The translations under genes were made by a program, and so were the position numbers. Below the pieces are notes generated by a model. The model saw nothing but the letters and a program-made list of their open reading frames with translations, had not been told where the DNA came from and made no database searches. A stretch of 64,000 bases of DNA from UBA1181 sp045226255. Lineage in GTDB: Bacteria; Bacteroidota; Bacteroidia; Bacteroidales; Paludibacteraceae. The stretch's first letter is position 1. Each line of letters opens with the position of its first letter. The DNA is taken from contig JBGVCG010000022.1 in assembly GCA_045226255.1 (NCBI GenBank), positions 62,001-126,000 on the forward strand. The letters run 5' to 3'. Positions 1 through 7,134 of this stretch are shown here, one piece after another.

Positions 1-36
1 TGGCGCTTGGAATATTTTAGAAAAAAATAATGCTAT

Positions 37-70
37 GTTTTTTTTAATCAGTGGAAAATGAGTATATTTG
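37..70 (+). promoter_or_regulatory. Putative promoter of the HU gene
   Basis: TATATTTG at 63-70 matches the Bacteroidota -7 consensus TAnnTTTG. A T-rich stretch at 37-45 lies about 19 bases upstream, where the -33 element is expected. The start codon of the HU gene follows 49 bases later. Confidence 0.6.
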
Positions 71-119
71 CAAACTGAAATTTTAAGATTAAGTACGTTA
101 TATAAACAAAGTATTTGAG

Positions 120-422
120 ATGACTAAAGCAGATATCGTTAACGAGATTTCAAGGACAACAGGAATTGAAAGAGAAGATGTTTTGAAAGTGGTGGAATCT
201 TTCATGCGTGAAGTAAAGAGATCCTTATCCAAGAGTGAGGATGTATATTTGAGAGGGTTTGGCTCTTTTATTGTGAAGGCCAGGGCTGAGAAGACGGCAA
301 GAAACATCTCAAAGAAGACGTCCATTATTATCCCAGCACATAATATCCCGGCATTCAAGCCAGCGAAGACCTTCATGAACGATGTGAAGAAGACCGCTGT
401 TAAGGGAGGAAAGAAGAAATAA
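120..422 (+). CDS. HU/IHF-family DNA-binding protein
   Basis: This 100-residue protein has the length and pattern of a histone-like HU/IHF subunit, a dimeric nucleoid protein that bends DNA. An N-terminal helical dimerisation region (about residues 1-45) is followed by the DNA-binding beta arm, seen as GFGSF, then KARAEKTARN and a proline-containing arm tip (IPAHNIPAFKP). The C-terminus is lysine-rich. It is the first gene of a cluster with a tiny basic ribosomal-type protein and RNase E/G; this order is, to my knowledge, common in Bacteroidales. HU versus IHF-beta cannot be decided from sequence alone. Confidence 0.93.
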   Translation: MTKADIVNEISRTTGIEREDVLKVVESFMREVKRSLSKSEDVYLRGFGSFIVKARAEKTARNISKKTSIIIPAHNIPAFKPAKTFMNDVKKTAVKGGKKK

Positions 423-456
423 ATCATAATAATTAATAATTTAAATTTTAACAACT

Positions 457-546
457 ATGCCAAGCGGAAAGAAGAGAAAGAGACATAAAATGTCTACTCA
501 CAAACGCAAGAAGAGACTGAAGAAGAATCGTCATAAGAAGAAATAA
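457..546 (+). CDS. 29-residue highly basic protein (AURKAIP1/COX24, mS38/bS22-like)
   Basis: A 29-codon frame starts MPSGKKRKRHKMSTHKRKKR and ends in KKK. About two thirds of the residues are Lys, Arg or His, with the KMSTHKRKKR-L-KKNRHK pattern typical of the AURKAIP1/COX24 domain family, whose mitochondrial and mycobacterial members are small-subunit ribosomal proteins. It lies 34 bases after the HU gene and just before a strong terminator, so the two are probably co-transcribed. The ribosomal role is inferred from the family. The gene is too short for most gene finders. Confidence 0.8.
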   Translation: MPSGKKRKRHKMSTHKRKKRLKKNRHKKK

Positions 547-571
547 CGGTCTTTAGTTGCGAAAAGAGACG

Positions 572-611
572 AAAGAACAAACTTGGGGCAAAACCTAGGT
601 TTGTTCTTTTT
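572..611 (+). terminator. Intrinsic terminator upstream of the RNase E/G gene
   Basis: A stem of about 16 pairs (572-587 with 594-609, including two G-U pairs) and a 6-base loop is followed by a T tract. It should end the HU/29-residue transcript. Only 23 bases remain before the RNase E/G start codon at 635, so it also lies in that gene's leader. Confidence 0.85.
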
Positions 612-634
612 TATGTTTTTAAAAATTTTATGTT

Positions 635-2230
635 ATGAGTAGCGAATTAGTAATTGATGTTCAAGCCTCGGAAATATCCATCGCTCAACTGGACGACAAG
701 AAGTTGGTTGAGGTGAACAAGGATAGGCGGGACAGCAAATTCTCCGTCGGCGATATATACCTCGCCAAGGTGAAGAAGCTGATGCCAGGACTCAATGCGG
801 CATTCGTTGACGTGGGCTACGAGAAGGGTGCGTTCCTGCATTACCAGGATTTGGGGCCTCATTTCCTGACATTGAATTCGTTCATGAAGGATGCCCTGAG
901 CGGGAAGAAGAAAGGGCTTACCCTCTCTCGTTATCAAATCCAGAAGGAAATCCAAAAGGGTGGTCAGATCACCGACTTGCTCACTCAGGGGCAGGAGGTG
1001 CTCGTGCAGATCGCCAAGGAACCGATTTCCACCAAAGGACCTAGGCTGACGGCGGAGATATCCATCGCAGGCAGGTTCTTAGTATTGATTCCAGGAGCGG
1101 ACAAGGTGTTCGTCTCCCAAAAAATCAAATCGAACGAGGAGCGTAACCGTATCAAGCAAATCGTCAGAAGCGTGAAACCCAAGAACTTCGGCGTCATCGT
1201 ACGTACCGTGGCGGAGGGGAAATCCGTGGAAGATGTGAATGCGGAGATGCAGATGCTTGTGCAACGTTGGGAGTCCAGCGTGGCGAAGATGAGCAGCGAT
1301 GGCAAACTGCCTAAGCTGATTTATGAGGAGTTCGGACGTACGGTCTCCATCCTCCGCGATATCTTCAATCCTTCGTTCGAAAGTATTCACGTGAACGACA
1401 AGGTTGTTTACAATGAAGTGCTGGAGTATGTGAGCGAGATCGCACCGGAGAAGAGGAACATCGTCAAATTGTACACGGGCGACACTCCTATCTTCGACCA
1501 TTTCTCCGTCACCAAGCAACTGAAGTCGCTTTTCGGAAGAATCGTCTCCTTCAAGAACGGGGCTTATCTCATCATCGAGAAGACAGAAGCGATGCATGTC
1601 GTGGATGTCAACAGCGGCAACAAGTCTAAAGCCGGCAACGACCAAGAGGCGAACGCCATCGAGGTGAATCTGGCGGCGGCCGATGAATTGGCTAGGCAGT
1701 TGAGGCTGCGCGACTTGGGTGGTATCATCGTGGTTGACTTCATCGATATGACCAAGGCGGAGAACAGACAGGCCCTGTATGACAGGATGAAGGCGAACAT
1801 GCAGAATGACCGTGCAAGACATAATATCTTGCAGCTCAGTAAGTTCGGTCTGATGCAGATCACACGTCAGCGGGTGCGTCCGGAGATGCACATCAACACG
1901 GAGGAAGTGTGTCCTACGTGTATGGGAAAGGGAGTTTCCCAACCTTCTATCTTATTTGTAGACGCATTGGAGAATAAGATAGATTATCTTGTAAACATCT
2001 TGCATGTCAAGAGTTTCAAACTTTATGTCCACCCTTACGTGGCGGCTTATATCAACAAAGGTCTTCCGTTCTTCACGCTGAAGTCTAAATGGAGCAGGAA
2101 GTACCATTGTTCCTTCAAGTTGATTCCGTCACAAAATTTTGCGTTCCTTCAGTATCAGTTCTACGACGAGAAAGGCAACGAGGTGGATTTGACAGAGGAG
2201 TCTGAAACGATTCACGAGAGCGAAGATTAG
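635..2230 (+). CDS. rng: Ribonuclease E/G family endoribonuclease
   Basis: The 531-residue protein is an RNase G/E-type endonuclease that cuts single-stranded RNA during rRNA maturation and mRNA decay. An N-terminal S1-type RNA-binding region (about 35-125, VGDIYLAKV...GAFLH) is followed by the catalytic core with VDVNSG and VVDFIDM, the acidic metal-binding motifs of the DNase I-like active site. The CPTCMGKG zinc-link motif follows. It lacks the long C-terminal degradosome scaffold of E. coli RNase E, so the length is RNase G-like. The leader holds a strong hairpin (see the terminator entry), raising the possibility of regulated read-through. A GC-rich terminator follows at 2268. Confidence 0.95.
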   Translation: MSSELVIDVQASEISIAQLDDKKLVEVNKDRRDSKFSVGDIYLAKVKKLMPGLNAAFVDVGYEKGAFLHYQDLGPHFLTLNSFMKDALSGKKKGLTLSRYQIQKEIQKGGQITDLLTQGQEVLVQIAKEPISTKGPRLTAEISIAGRFLVLIPGADKVFVSQKIKSNEERNRIKQIVRSVKPKNFGVIVRTVAEGKSVEDVNAEMQMLVQRWESSVAKMSSDGKLPKLIYEEFGRTVSILRDIFNPSFESIHVNDKVVYNEVLEYVSEIAPEKRNIVKLYTGDTPIFDHFSVTKQLKSLFGRIVSFKNGAYLIIEKTEAMHVVDVNSGNKSKAGNDQEANAIEVNLAAADELARQLRLRDLGGIIVVDFIDMTKAENRQALYDRMKANMQNDRARHNILQLSKFGLMQITRQRVRPEMHINTEEVCPTCMGKGVSQPSILFVDALENKIDYLVNILHVKSFKLYVHPYVAAYINKGLPFFTLKSKWSRKYHCSFKLIPSQNFAFLQYQFYDEKGNEVDLTEESETIHESED

Positions 2231-2267
2231 ATTCGTCATCCCGTAGTCGCAGCTCTGAAAGAACATC

Positions 2268-2308
2268 GGGCGGCGCTCTCACATCCGTGAAGGCGCCGCC
2301 CTTTTTAT
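2268..2308 (+). terminator. Intrinsic terminator after RNase E/G
   Basis: The perfect 9-base inverted repeat GGGCGGCGC (2268-2276) and GCGCCGCCC (2293-2301) is followed directly by TTTTTATT. Confidence 0.92.
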
Positions 2309-2358
2309 TGTCACATGGCGCGACCAGTCATTTAACTGATCCCGCATCGTCTACTCCG

Positions 2359-2859
2359 TTATTTTTTGTCGTTTCCGACCTCTGGGTTAATGGTAAACCG
2401 TACTGGTAGTGTAAAATATGAACTTACGTCTTTTCCATTGCTTTGTGCAGGAATCCATTTTGGCATTCCCTTCACGACTCTGATGGCCTCCTCGTCCAAT
2501 AGGGGATGAACTGGTCTTATCACTTTTATGTCACTGATGGTGCTATCTTTCCTTACTGTGAACTTCATCAAAACGCTTCCCTCTATTGAATCATTCAAAG
2601 CTTGCTGAGGGTATTTCAAGTTTTCCTTGAGATAATTTAATAGATTCTTCATTCCTCCAGGAAATTCAGCCTTCTTCTGGACTTTTATAAAAGGCACATC
2701 TACCTTCTCTTCCTCCGCATCCAGTTTTGGGGCCTGCGCTTCATCCGAAACGATTCTGATCTCCTCCTGGACACGTGAAGCAGGTTTCTTTCCTTGGTCG
2801 GCTGAGTACACTAAGAGTGGTCCTGCCATAAGTGATAAAAGCAATAATCTCTTTTTCAT
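2359..2859 (-). CDS. Exported TonB C-terminal-domain protein, paralogue 1
   Basis: This 166-residue protein has a signal peptide (MKKRLLLLSLMAGPLLVYSA) and a TonB C-terminal domain. The domain shows AEFPGG, YPQQA, GSVLMKFTVRKDS and the LDEEAIRVVKGMPKWIPA block, ending in LPVRF. TonB domains transmit proton-motive energy to outer-membrane receptors, but this protein has no long proline-rich linker and its signal looks cleavable, so energy transduction is doubtful. It is the last of five tandem paralogues, separated by 175 bases from the next and with its own promoter-like motif (2887-2894). It may act as a periplasmic TonB-like adaptor. Confidence 0.85.
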   Translation of the reverse strand: MKKRLLLLSLMAGPLLVYSADQGKKPASRVQEEIRIVSDEAQAPKLDAEEEKVDVPFIKVQKKAEFPGGMKNLLNYLKENLKYPQQALNDSIEGSVLMKFTVRKDSTISDIKVIRPVHPLLDEEAIRVVKGMPKWIPAQSNGKDVSSYFTLPVRFTINPEVGNDKK

Positions 2860-2886
2860 GATGATTCGAATTATAATTATATCCTA

Positions 2887-2894
2887 CAAATATA
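2887..2894 (-). promoter_or_regulatory. -7 promoter element before TonB-like paralogue 1
   Basis: CAAATATA on the plus strand reads TATATTTG on the minus strand, a perfect TAnnTTTG, 27 bases ahead of the start at 2859. No clear -33 TTG was found. Confidence 0.45.
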
Positions 2895-3034
2895 GTTTTT
2901 ATTTTTGATTTCCGGGATGGCGGTCCCGCTTGTGGACGCTTTCATGCCCGTTGCCATTTCTTTTCCGTCATGTGGATAATGAGGAGCAATCTTTCGTTTC
3001 CGCAATCAGCTTGTTCGGCATACTCTTTCTTCCT

Positions 3035-3493
3035 CTATTCATCCGTTGAGGTGCTCAGTCTAAATTCGACAGGGACGAGGACTTCCGAACTTATGGGTTT
3101 CCCATTCCTTTCGGCGGGAATCCATTTAGGCATACGATACGCCACCCTGATGGCCTCCATGTCCAATAAGGAATGAACCCCTTCCTTTATATTCACGTCG
3201 GCGATGGAGCCATCTTCCTTCACGGTAATACTCAGGAGGACTGTTCCTTCGATGTAACCATCTATGGCCCCCTTCGAATATGACATGTTGGCACGAATGA
3301 ATTTCTTCATTTCCTCCTCTCCGCCAGGGAATTTAGCCTTCTTCTCGACTATAACCATTATGATGTCGTCGTCATCGTCATCATAAGTTGAAAGGAACAT
3401 ATCCTTCCCAGTCGCCTCCATATTAGAGGCGGCCAATGAACCCGCAAAAGACTGCCCAACCATGAGCAATAAAAGCAATAATTTCTTCTTCAT
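3035..3493 (-). CDS. Exported TonB C-terminal-domain protein, paralogue 2
   Basis: This 152-residue protein is the shortest member of the array. A signal peptide (MKKKLLLLLLMVGQSFAGSL) is followed by an acidic DDDDDD linker and the TonB C-terminal domain: AKFPGG, then EGTVLLSITVKEDGSI, MEAIRVAYRMPKWIPAERNGK and LVPVEFRL. It differs from the others by MEAIRVAYRMP where they have EAIRVVK.MP. It is probably part of one minus-strand transcript with the upstream paralogues, 51 bases from paralogue 3. Periplasmic location follows from the signal peptide; function is otherwise unknown. Confidence 0.83.
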   Translation of the reverse strand: MKKKLLLLLLMVGQSFAGSLAASNMEATGKDMFLSTYDDDDDDIIMVIVEKKAKFPGGEEEMKKFIRANMSYSKGAIDGYIEGTVLLSITVKEDGSIADVNIKEGVHSLLDMEAIRVAYRMPKWIPAERNGKPISSEVLVPVEFRLSTSTDE

Positions 3494-3544
3494 GAAATAT
3501 CTATTTTTCAGTCTATATACCCCTCTTGCGCCACCTGCCGTCTA

Positions 3545-4051
3545 CTATCTTATGCTGAATACGATAGGAAGCATATAATATGAGCTAACATTCTTTCCGT
3601 TGACTGTCGCAGGTTTCCACCCATTCGGCATCCCCTTCACGACCCTGAGGGCCTCCGCATCCAGTATGGGATCAACGCTTCTCGACACCTTCGGATCGGC
3701 GATGGAGCCATCCTTCCGCACGACGAACGTCACATAAACCCTACCTTGTATAACTAATTCTATTGCTTTCTGAGGGTATATAAGATTTGAGCGGAGATAT
3801 TCCCTCAACTTATCCGTTCCGCCAGGGAACTCCGCCATTGTTTCGACGTTTTTATAGATTTCGTCGTCACTCTCCTCAGTCTGTGCGACGGTATCGGCCT
3901 GATTGACCGGTTCAATCGGCTTAGCTTCCTTTCCCGGCTGGACATTTACGGTCTCTCTTTGGAGAGCATCAGGGTTCCCCTCGGTGTTCGCGGCGGAACA
4001 CAAAGCGGAGGAGCTAACCATAAACGATAAAAGCAATAATTTCTTCTTCAT
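3545..4051 (-). CDS. Exported TonB C-terminal-domain protein, paralogue 3
   Basis: The 168-residue protein has an N-terminal signal (MKKKLLLLSFMVSSSALCSA), a linker of about 55 residues rich in Glu, Asp, Gln and Thr, and a TonB C-terminal domain (AEFPGG, GRVYVTFVVRKDGSIADP, RSVDPILDAEALRVVKGMP). The tryptophan block reads NGWKPATVNGKNVSSYY, with one residue inserted compared with the PKWIPA block of its neighbours. A Cys lies near the end of the signal, but the surrounding SALC does not match a good lipobox. Confidence 0.83.
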   Translation of the reverse strand: MKKKLLLLSFMVSSSALCSAANTEGNPDALQRETVNVQPGKEAKPIEPVNQADTVAQTEESDDEIYKNVETMAEFPGGTDKLREYLRSNLIYPQKAIELVIQGRVYVTFVVRKDGSIADPKVSRSVDPILDAEALRVVKGMPNGWKPATVNGKNVSSYYMLPIVFSIR

Positions 4052-4170
4052 GATATTACCTTTTTATTTTTTAAAGATTCCGTCCCTGCGATGTCAATGT
4101 ATTCGTCATTGTCTTTCGAACCCCCTCGCACATCCAACCGCATGGACATGCAATGGAAGCAATAACGCAC

Positions 4171-4668
4171 TTACTCGGCTTTATCCTTATTGTCCTCTTC
4201 GTTCATCGGATTCGCCGGTATGTTTAGTTTAAAAGCGATTGGAAGGCGGAAGTGCGAACTCACATCTTTCCCGTTCAATTGAGCGGGAATCCACTTAGGC
4301 ATACTCTTCACCACCCTGATCGCCTCCCTGTCCAGTAGAGGATCAACGCTTCTCACCGCTTGTACATCGTCGATGGAACCATCCTTCCTCACGATGAAAC
4401 TTACCAAAACTGTCCCCTCGACGGCTAAGTCTATAGCCGCCTCCGGATATTTCAGGTTATTACGGAGATATTCTATCAACTTTTTCTTCCCACCTGGGAA
4501 CTGAGCCTTCTTTTCGACCTTATACGCCGGGACTTCTCCCCTCCCTGATGAAAGATCTTCGGTTGCCCTGATCTCGTTCGTAACAGGGGCCGCTGCCGTC
4601 TCTTCCGCCGCTGATCCTGCGACAAACGGTCCGGTCATGAGCAATAATGACAATAGTTTCTTCTTCAT
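4171..4668 (-). CDS. Exported TonB C-terminal-domain protein, paralogue 4
   Basis: This protein has 165 residues from the ATG at 4668, chosen over an in-frame ATG at 4677 because the paralogues begin MKKKLL. The signal peptide (MKKKLLSLLLMTGPFVAGSA) is followed by a short Ala/Glu linker and the TonB C-terminal domain: AQFPGG, YPEAAIDLAVEGTVLVSF, RSVDPLLDREAIRVVKSMP, LPIAFKL. It ends in an acidic and basic tail (NEEDNKDKAE). It is 45 bases downstream of paralogue 5, so co-transcription is likely. Confidence 0.85.
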   Translation of the reverse strand: MKKKLLSLLLMTGPFVAGSAAEETAAAPVTNEIRATEDLSSGRGEVPAYKVEKKAQFPGGKKKLIEYLRNNLKYPEAAIDLAVEGTVLVSFIVRKDGSIDDVQAVRSVDPLLDREAIRVVKSMPKWIPAQLNGKDVSSHFRLPIAFKLNIPANPMNEEDNKDKAE

Positions 4669-4722
4669 AACATCCATTCTTTTTATAATTTTTCACTGTG
4701 CATTGATGTTCTCTTATTCCCC

Positions 4723-5325
4723 TCAAATTCCACTTAGTCTGAAGGTTATAGGTAAAGTAAAGTGCGAAGAAACGGCCTTCCCATGGAGTCTGGCGGGAAT
4801 CCAGTCCGGCATATTCTCCACCACCCTGATGGCCTCCCTGTCCAATAAAGGGTCAATGCTTCTTATCACCTTAGCGTCGACGATGGAACCATTCCTTCTT
4901 ACAATGAATCGTACGAAAACCCTGCCTTCGATACCTTCATCCAGGGCCTTTTCGGGGTATTCTAGACTCTCGTCGAGGTACAACTTTAGATCTTGTATTC
5001 CACCAGGGAAATGGGCCTTCCTCTCAACTTTGAGATAAACTACGTCGTCACCACTCTCCTCGCCATCCTCCTCCTCTTCGTCATCATCCCAGAAGTCAGA
5101 ATCCGCAAAGTCTGGGTCTTTGAAATCAGGGTCTCCAAAGTCTGAGTCCGCGAAGTCAGGGTCCATGAATTCAGGGTCATCAGGGTCTGGCCTCAGTACG
5201 GGATAGCCATCATCCACTCTCTGCGCATCCCAGTCGGGAAACGTTTCTTGGCTCTTCCTTCGCAAGTCCGAGCATGCGGCGAGGGAGCCAACCATGAGCA
5301 GTAAAAGCAATATCTTTTTCTCCAT
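4723..5325 (-). CDS. TonB C-terminal-domain lipoprotein with acidic DPDF repeats, paralogue 5
   Basis: The protein has 200 residues from the ATG at 5325; the longer frame would start with TTG at 5343 and gives a worse signal peptide. It opens the array. MEKKILLLLLMVGSLAAC is a clear lipoprotein signal (lipobox LAAC). Next comes a strongly acidic linker of tandem DPDF/DSDF units and a poly-Asp/Glu stretch, then the TonB C-terminal domain (AHFPGG, GRVFVRFIVRRNGSIVDA, IDPLLDREAIRVVENMP). The linker replaces the Pro-rich spacer of classic TonB. A promoter lies at 5431-5458 on the minus strand. Confidence 0.86.
   Translation of the reverse strand: MEKKILLLLLMVGSLAACSDLRRKSQETFPDWDAQRVDDGYPVLRPDPDDPEFMDPDFADSDFGDPDFKDPDFADSDFWDDDEEEEDGEESGDDVVYLKVERKAHFPGGIQDLKLYLDESLEYPEKALDEGIEGRVFVRFIVRRNGSIVDAKVIRSIDPLLDREAIRVVENMPDWIPARLHGKAVSSHFTLPITFRLSGI
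5092..5190. repeat. Tandem short repeats encoding DPDF/DSDF units
   Basis: Units related to GAAGTCAGGGTC and CAAAGTCTGAGTC recur in frame every 12-15 bases. On the minus strand they encode DPDF, DSDF and DPEF blocks in the linker of TonB-like paralogue 5. Confidence 0.75.
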
Positions 5326-5430
5326 GAGTCTGTAATTATCCAATGAATCCGGTCATCTGACGATTAAGCACATGCGCCCTGAAGGTGACGTTTGTTCCTT
5401 ACGGATGTCGGTCCTCTAGGGGGGCTTTTA

Positions 5431-5458
5431 CAAAGATAAAAAATCTGTTTTAATCCAA
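5431..5458 (-). promoter_or_regulatory. Putative promoter of the TonB-like array
   Basis: The minus strand reads TATCTTTG (plus 5431-5438) with a TTG 17 bases upstream (plus 5456-5458). It would start transcription about 100 bases ahead of paralogue 5. It overlaps the divergent promoter of the BspA-like gene. Confidence 0.55.
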
Positions 5459-5478
5459 TAAAAAAATTACTACTTTTG
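5447..5478 (+). promoter_or_regulatory. Putative promoter of the BspA-like gene
   Basis: TACTTTTG at 5471-5478 matches TAnnTTTG. TGTTTT at 5446-5451 lies about 19 bases upstream. The leader to the start at 5572 is about 90 bases. Confidence 0.55.
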
Positions 5479-5571
5479 GGAGATTATAGAAAACCGACAA
5501 TATTACACTTTCCCCTTCGGATAGATTTTGAGGCAAATATTCTAATAACAACATAATACAATAAAGGGCTT

Positions 5572-6903
5572 ATGATCAAGAGACTAACATCATTGGTTGC
5601 GTTGCTATGCGCCTATACTTTTGCTTCTGCGGTCAATTACCTCACCTTCACCGCCGAGGCGGACAGCTCTTCCTTTGGCATTGTAAATGAGGACAATAGT
5701 GTGGACGTCCAGTATTCCTTGGACGACGGAGTAACATGGAATACCCTCCCGGAAGGTGAAATGATTCCGCTGGAGCAGGGCGCCAAGGCCCTTCTGAGGG
5801 GTAACAATCCGGATGGATTCTCCAGCGACGAAGACAACTATACCCATTTCACCATGACCGGTTCCATCGCCGCCAGCGGAAGCGTGATGAGCCTGATCGA
5901 CGGGGTAGGGGAAACCAAGGAAATCCCTTGCCCACATTGCTTTTTCGAATTATTCAGTGGTTGCGCCAGCCTGACCCAGGCGCCGGAGTTGCCTGCCACG
6001 AAACTTAGTATGGCCTGCTATAAGTCTATTTTCATCGATTGCTCCAACCTCACGAAGGCGCCGGAGCTGCCCGCCATGGAAATGGAGATGATGTGTTACG
6101 ACGGAATGTTCTGGCGGTGTACTAGCCTGAAGGAAGCTCCCGAACTGCCGGCTACTGAGATGGCTAATGGCTGCTACGGAGGCTTGTTCGACGGATGCTC
6201 CAGCCTGACGAAGGCGCCTAAGCTTCCCGCTACGGTTTTGAGGGATTTTTGTTACGTGCAGATGTTCATCGGTTGTACCAGCCTAGAGGAAGCGCCCGAC
6301 CTCCCTGCCATGGAGCTGGCCATCAACTGCTATTGTGAGATGTTCGCTGGTTGTACCAGCCTGAAAAAAGCCCCTGAACTCCCTGCTATGAATTTGAAAA
6401 AGGAGTGTTATAGAGGCATGTTCAAAAGGTGCACCAGCCTGGAGAAATCACCCAAACTTCCTGCCACGGAGCTGTCCCTGGCCCAAGACTGCTACAAGGA
6501 GTTGTTCGCCAAGTGCTCCAACCTTTCCCAAATTACGGTGAGCTTCACCCAGTGGGGAGGCTCCCAATCATGGGTGGACAGCGTCGCCCCGACCGGCACC
6601 TTCATCTGTCCGTCAACCCTGAAAGAGATATATGGCAAGGATAAGATCCCTGAGGGTTGGAACATGAAACCTAATGAGGGGACGGGCACGGAAAGCATCT
6701 CTTCAACCGACTGCACCATCTGGACGGAGAACCTCTCCCTTTTTGTGCGTGGCGCTGAGGGTCGCATCGAGGTCTATGACCTCAATGGACAGTTATTGCG
6801 TAGCGCGCAGGGCAAGGAGAATGAGACTGTCCGTTTCGTCTTGCCTGGCAAGGGAATGTATGTTGTTAAGACGGAAACGAAGAGCGTGAAAATTATTAAT
6901 TAA
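5572..6903 (+). CDS. BspA-like 26-residue-repeat surface protein with T9SS-type C-terminal domain
   Basis: The 443-residue protein has a signal peptide (MIKRLTSLVALLCAYTFASA), an N-terminal domain of about 100 residues shared with the gene at 13669, and about seven 26-residue repeats. A typical unit is CYDGMFWRCTSLKEAPELPA. This matches the bacterial surface 26-residue repeat family (BspA-like, DUF285-type), usually surface adhesins. The C-terminus (IEVYDLNGQLLRS...GMYVVKTETKSVKIIN) looks like a type A T9SS sorting domain, predicting export and surface attachment. The ligand is unknown. A dispersed repeat begins at its stop codon. Confidence 0.85.
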   Translation: MIKRLTSLVALLCAYTFASAVNYLTFTAEADSSSFGIVNEDNSVDVQYSLDDGVTWNTLPEGEMIPLEQGAKALLRGNNPDGFSSDEDNYTHFTMTGSIAASGSVMSLIDGVGETKEIPCPHCFFELFSGCASLTQAPELPATKLSMACYKSIFIDCSNLTKAPELPAMEMEMMCYDGMFWRCTSLKEAPELPATEMANGCYGGLFDGCSSLTKAPKLPATVLRDFCYVQMFIGCTSLEEAPDLPAMELAINCYCEMFAGCTSLKKAPELPAMNLKKECYRGMFKRCTSLEKSPKLPATELSLAQDCYKELFAKCSNLSQITVSFTQWGGSQSWVDSVAPTGTFICPSTLKEIYGKDKIPEGWNMKPNEGTGTESISSTDCTIWTENLSLFVRGAEGRIEVYDLNGQLLRSAQGKENETVRFVLPGKGMYVVKTETKSVKIIN

Positions 6904-6937
6904 GAATTTTGAAACGTCAGTTCGACGTAGTCAATTT
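6901..6937 (+). repeat. Dispersed TAGTTCGA-type repeat, copy 1
   Basis: GAAACGTCAGTTCGACGTAG and flanks (AAGAATTTT before, TCAATTT after) recur with few changes at 8848-8884 and, inverted, at 13650-13686. This copy starts at the stop codon of the BspA-like gene. Confidence 0.7.
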
Positions 6938-6979
6938 CTTTTGGGGGGACGTGCAATTCTACGCACTGCACATACCCGA

Positions 6980-7060
6980 GCCCTGAAAGGGCGATACATA
7001 TATAGCCTAGGGCAACGCCCTAGGAGCGATACATTATATAGCCTAGGGCAACACCCTAGG
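6980..7060. repeat. Cluster of palindromic hairpin units (REP-like)
   Basis: Three hairpins are spaced by GCGATACAT-type sequence: CCCTGAAAGGG at 6981-6991, CCTAGGGCAACGCCCTAGG at 7006-7024 and the one-base variant CCTAGGGCAACACCCTAGG at 7042-7060. Such units resemble repetitive extragenic palindromes. They lie between converging genes, and no transposase is adjacent. Confidence 0.75.
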
Positions 7061-7134
7061 GAATATGTTGGTTGTAAATCGTAAATCGTTAAATTGTAAA
7101 TCTCTCGGAGGCTTTGTCGGATGCCTGCATAACC

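Noticed and set aside
1079..1942. 287-codon minus-strand frame opposite RNase E/G
   Set aside because: The plus frame carries all catalytic motifs; the antisense product is His/Leu/Arg-rich and unrecognised.
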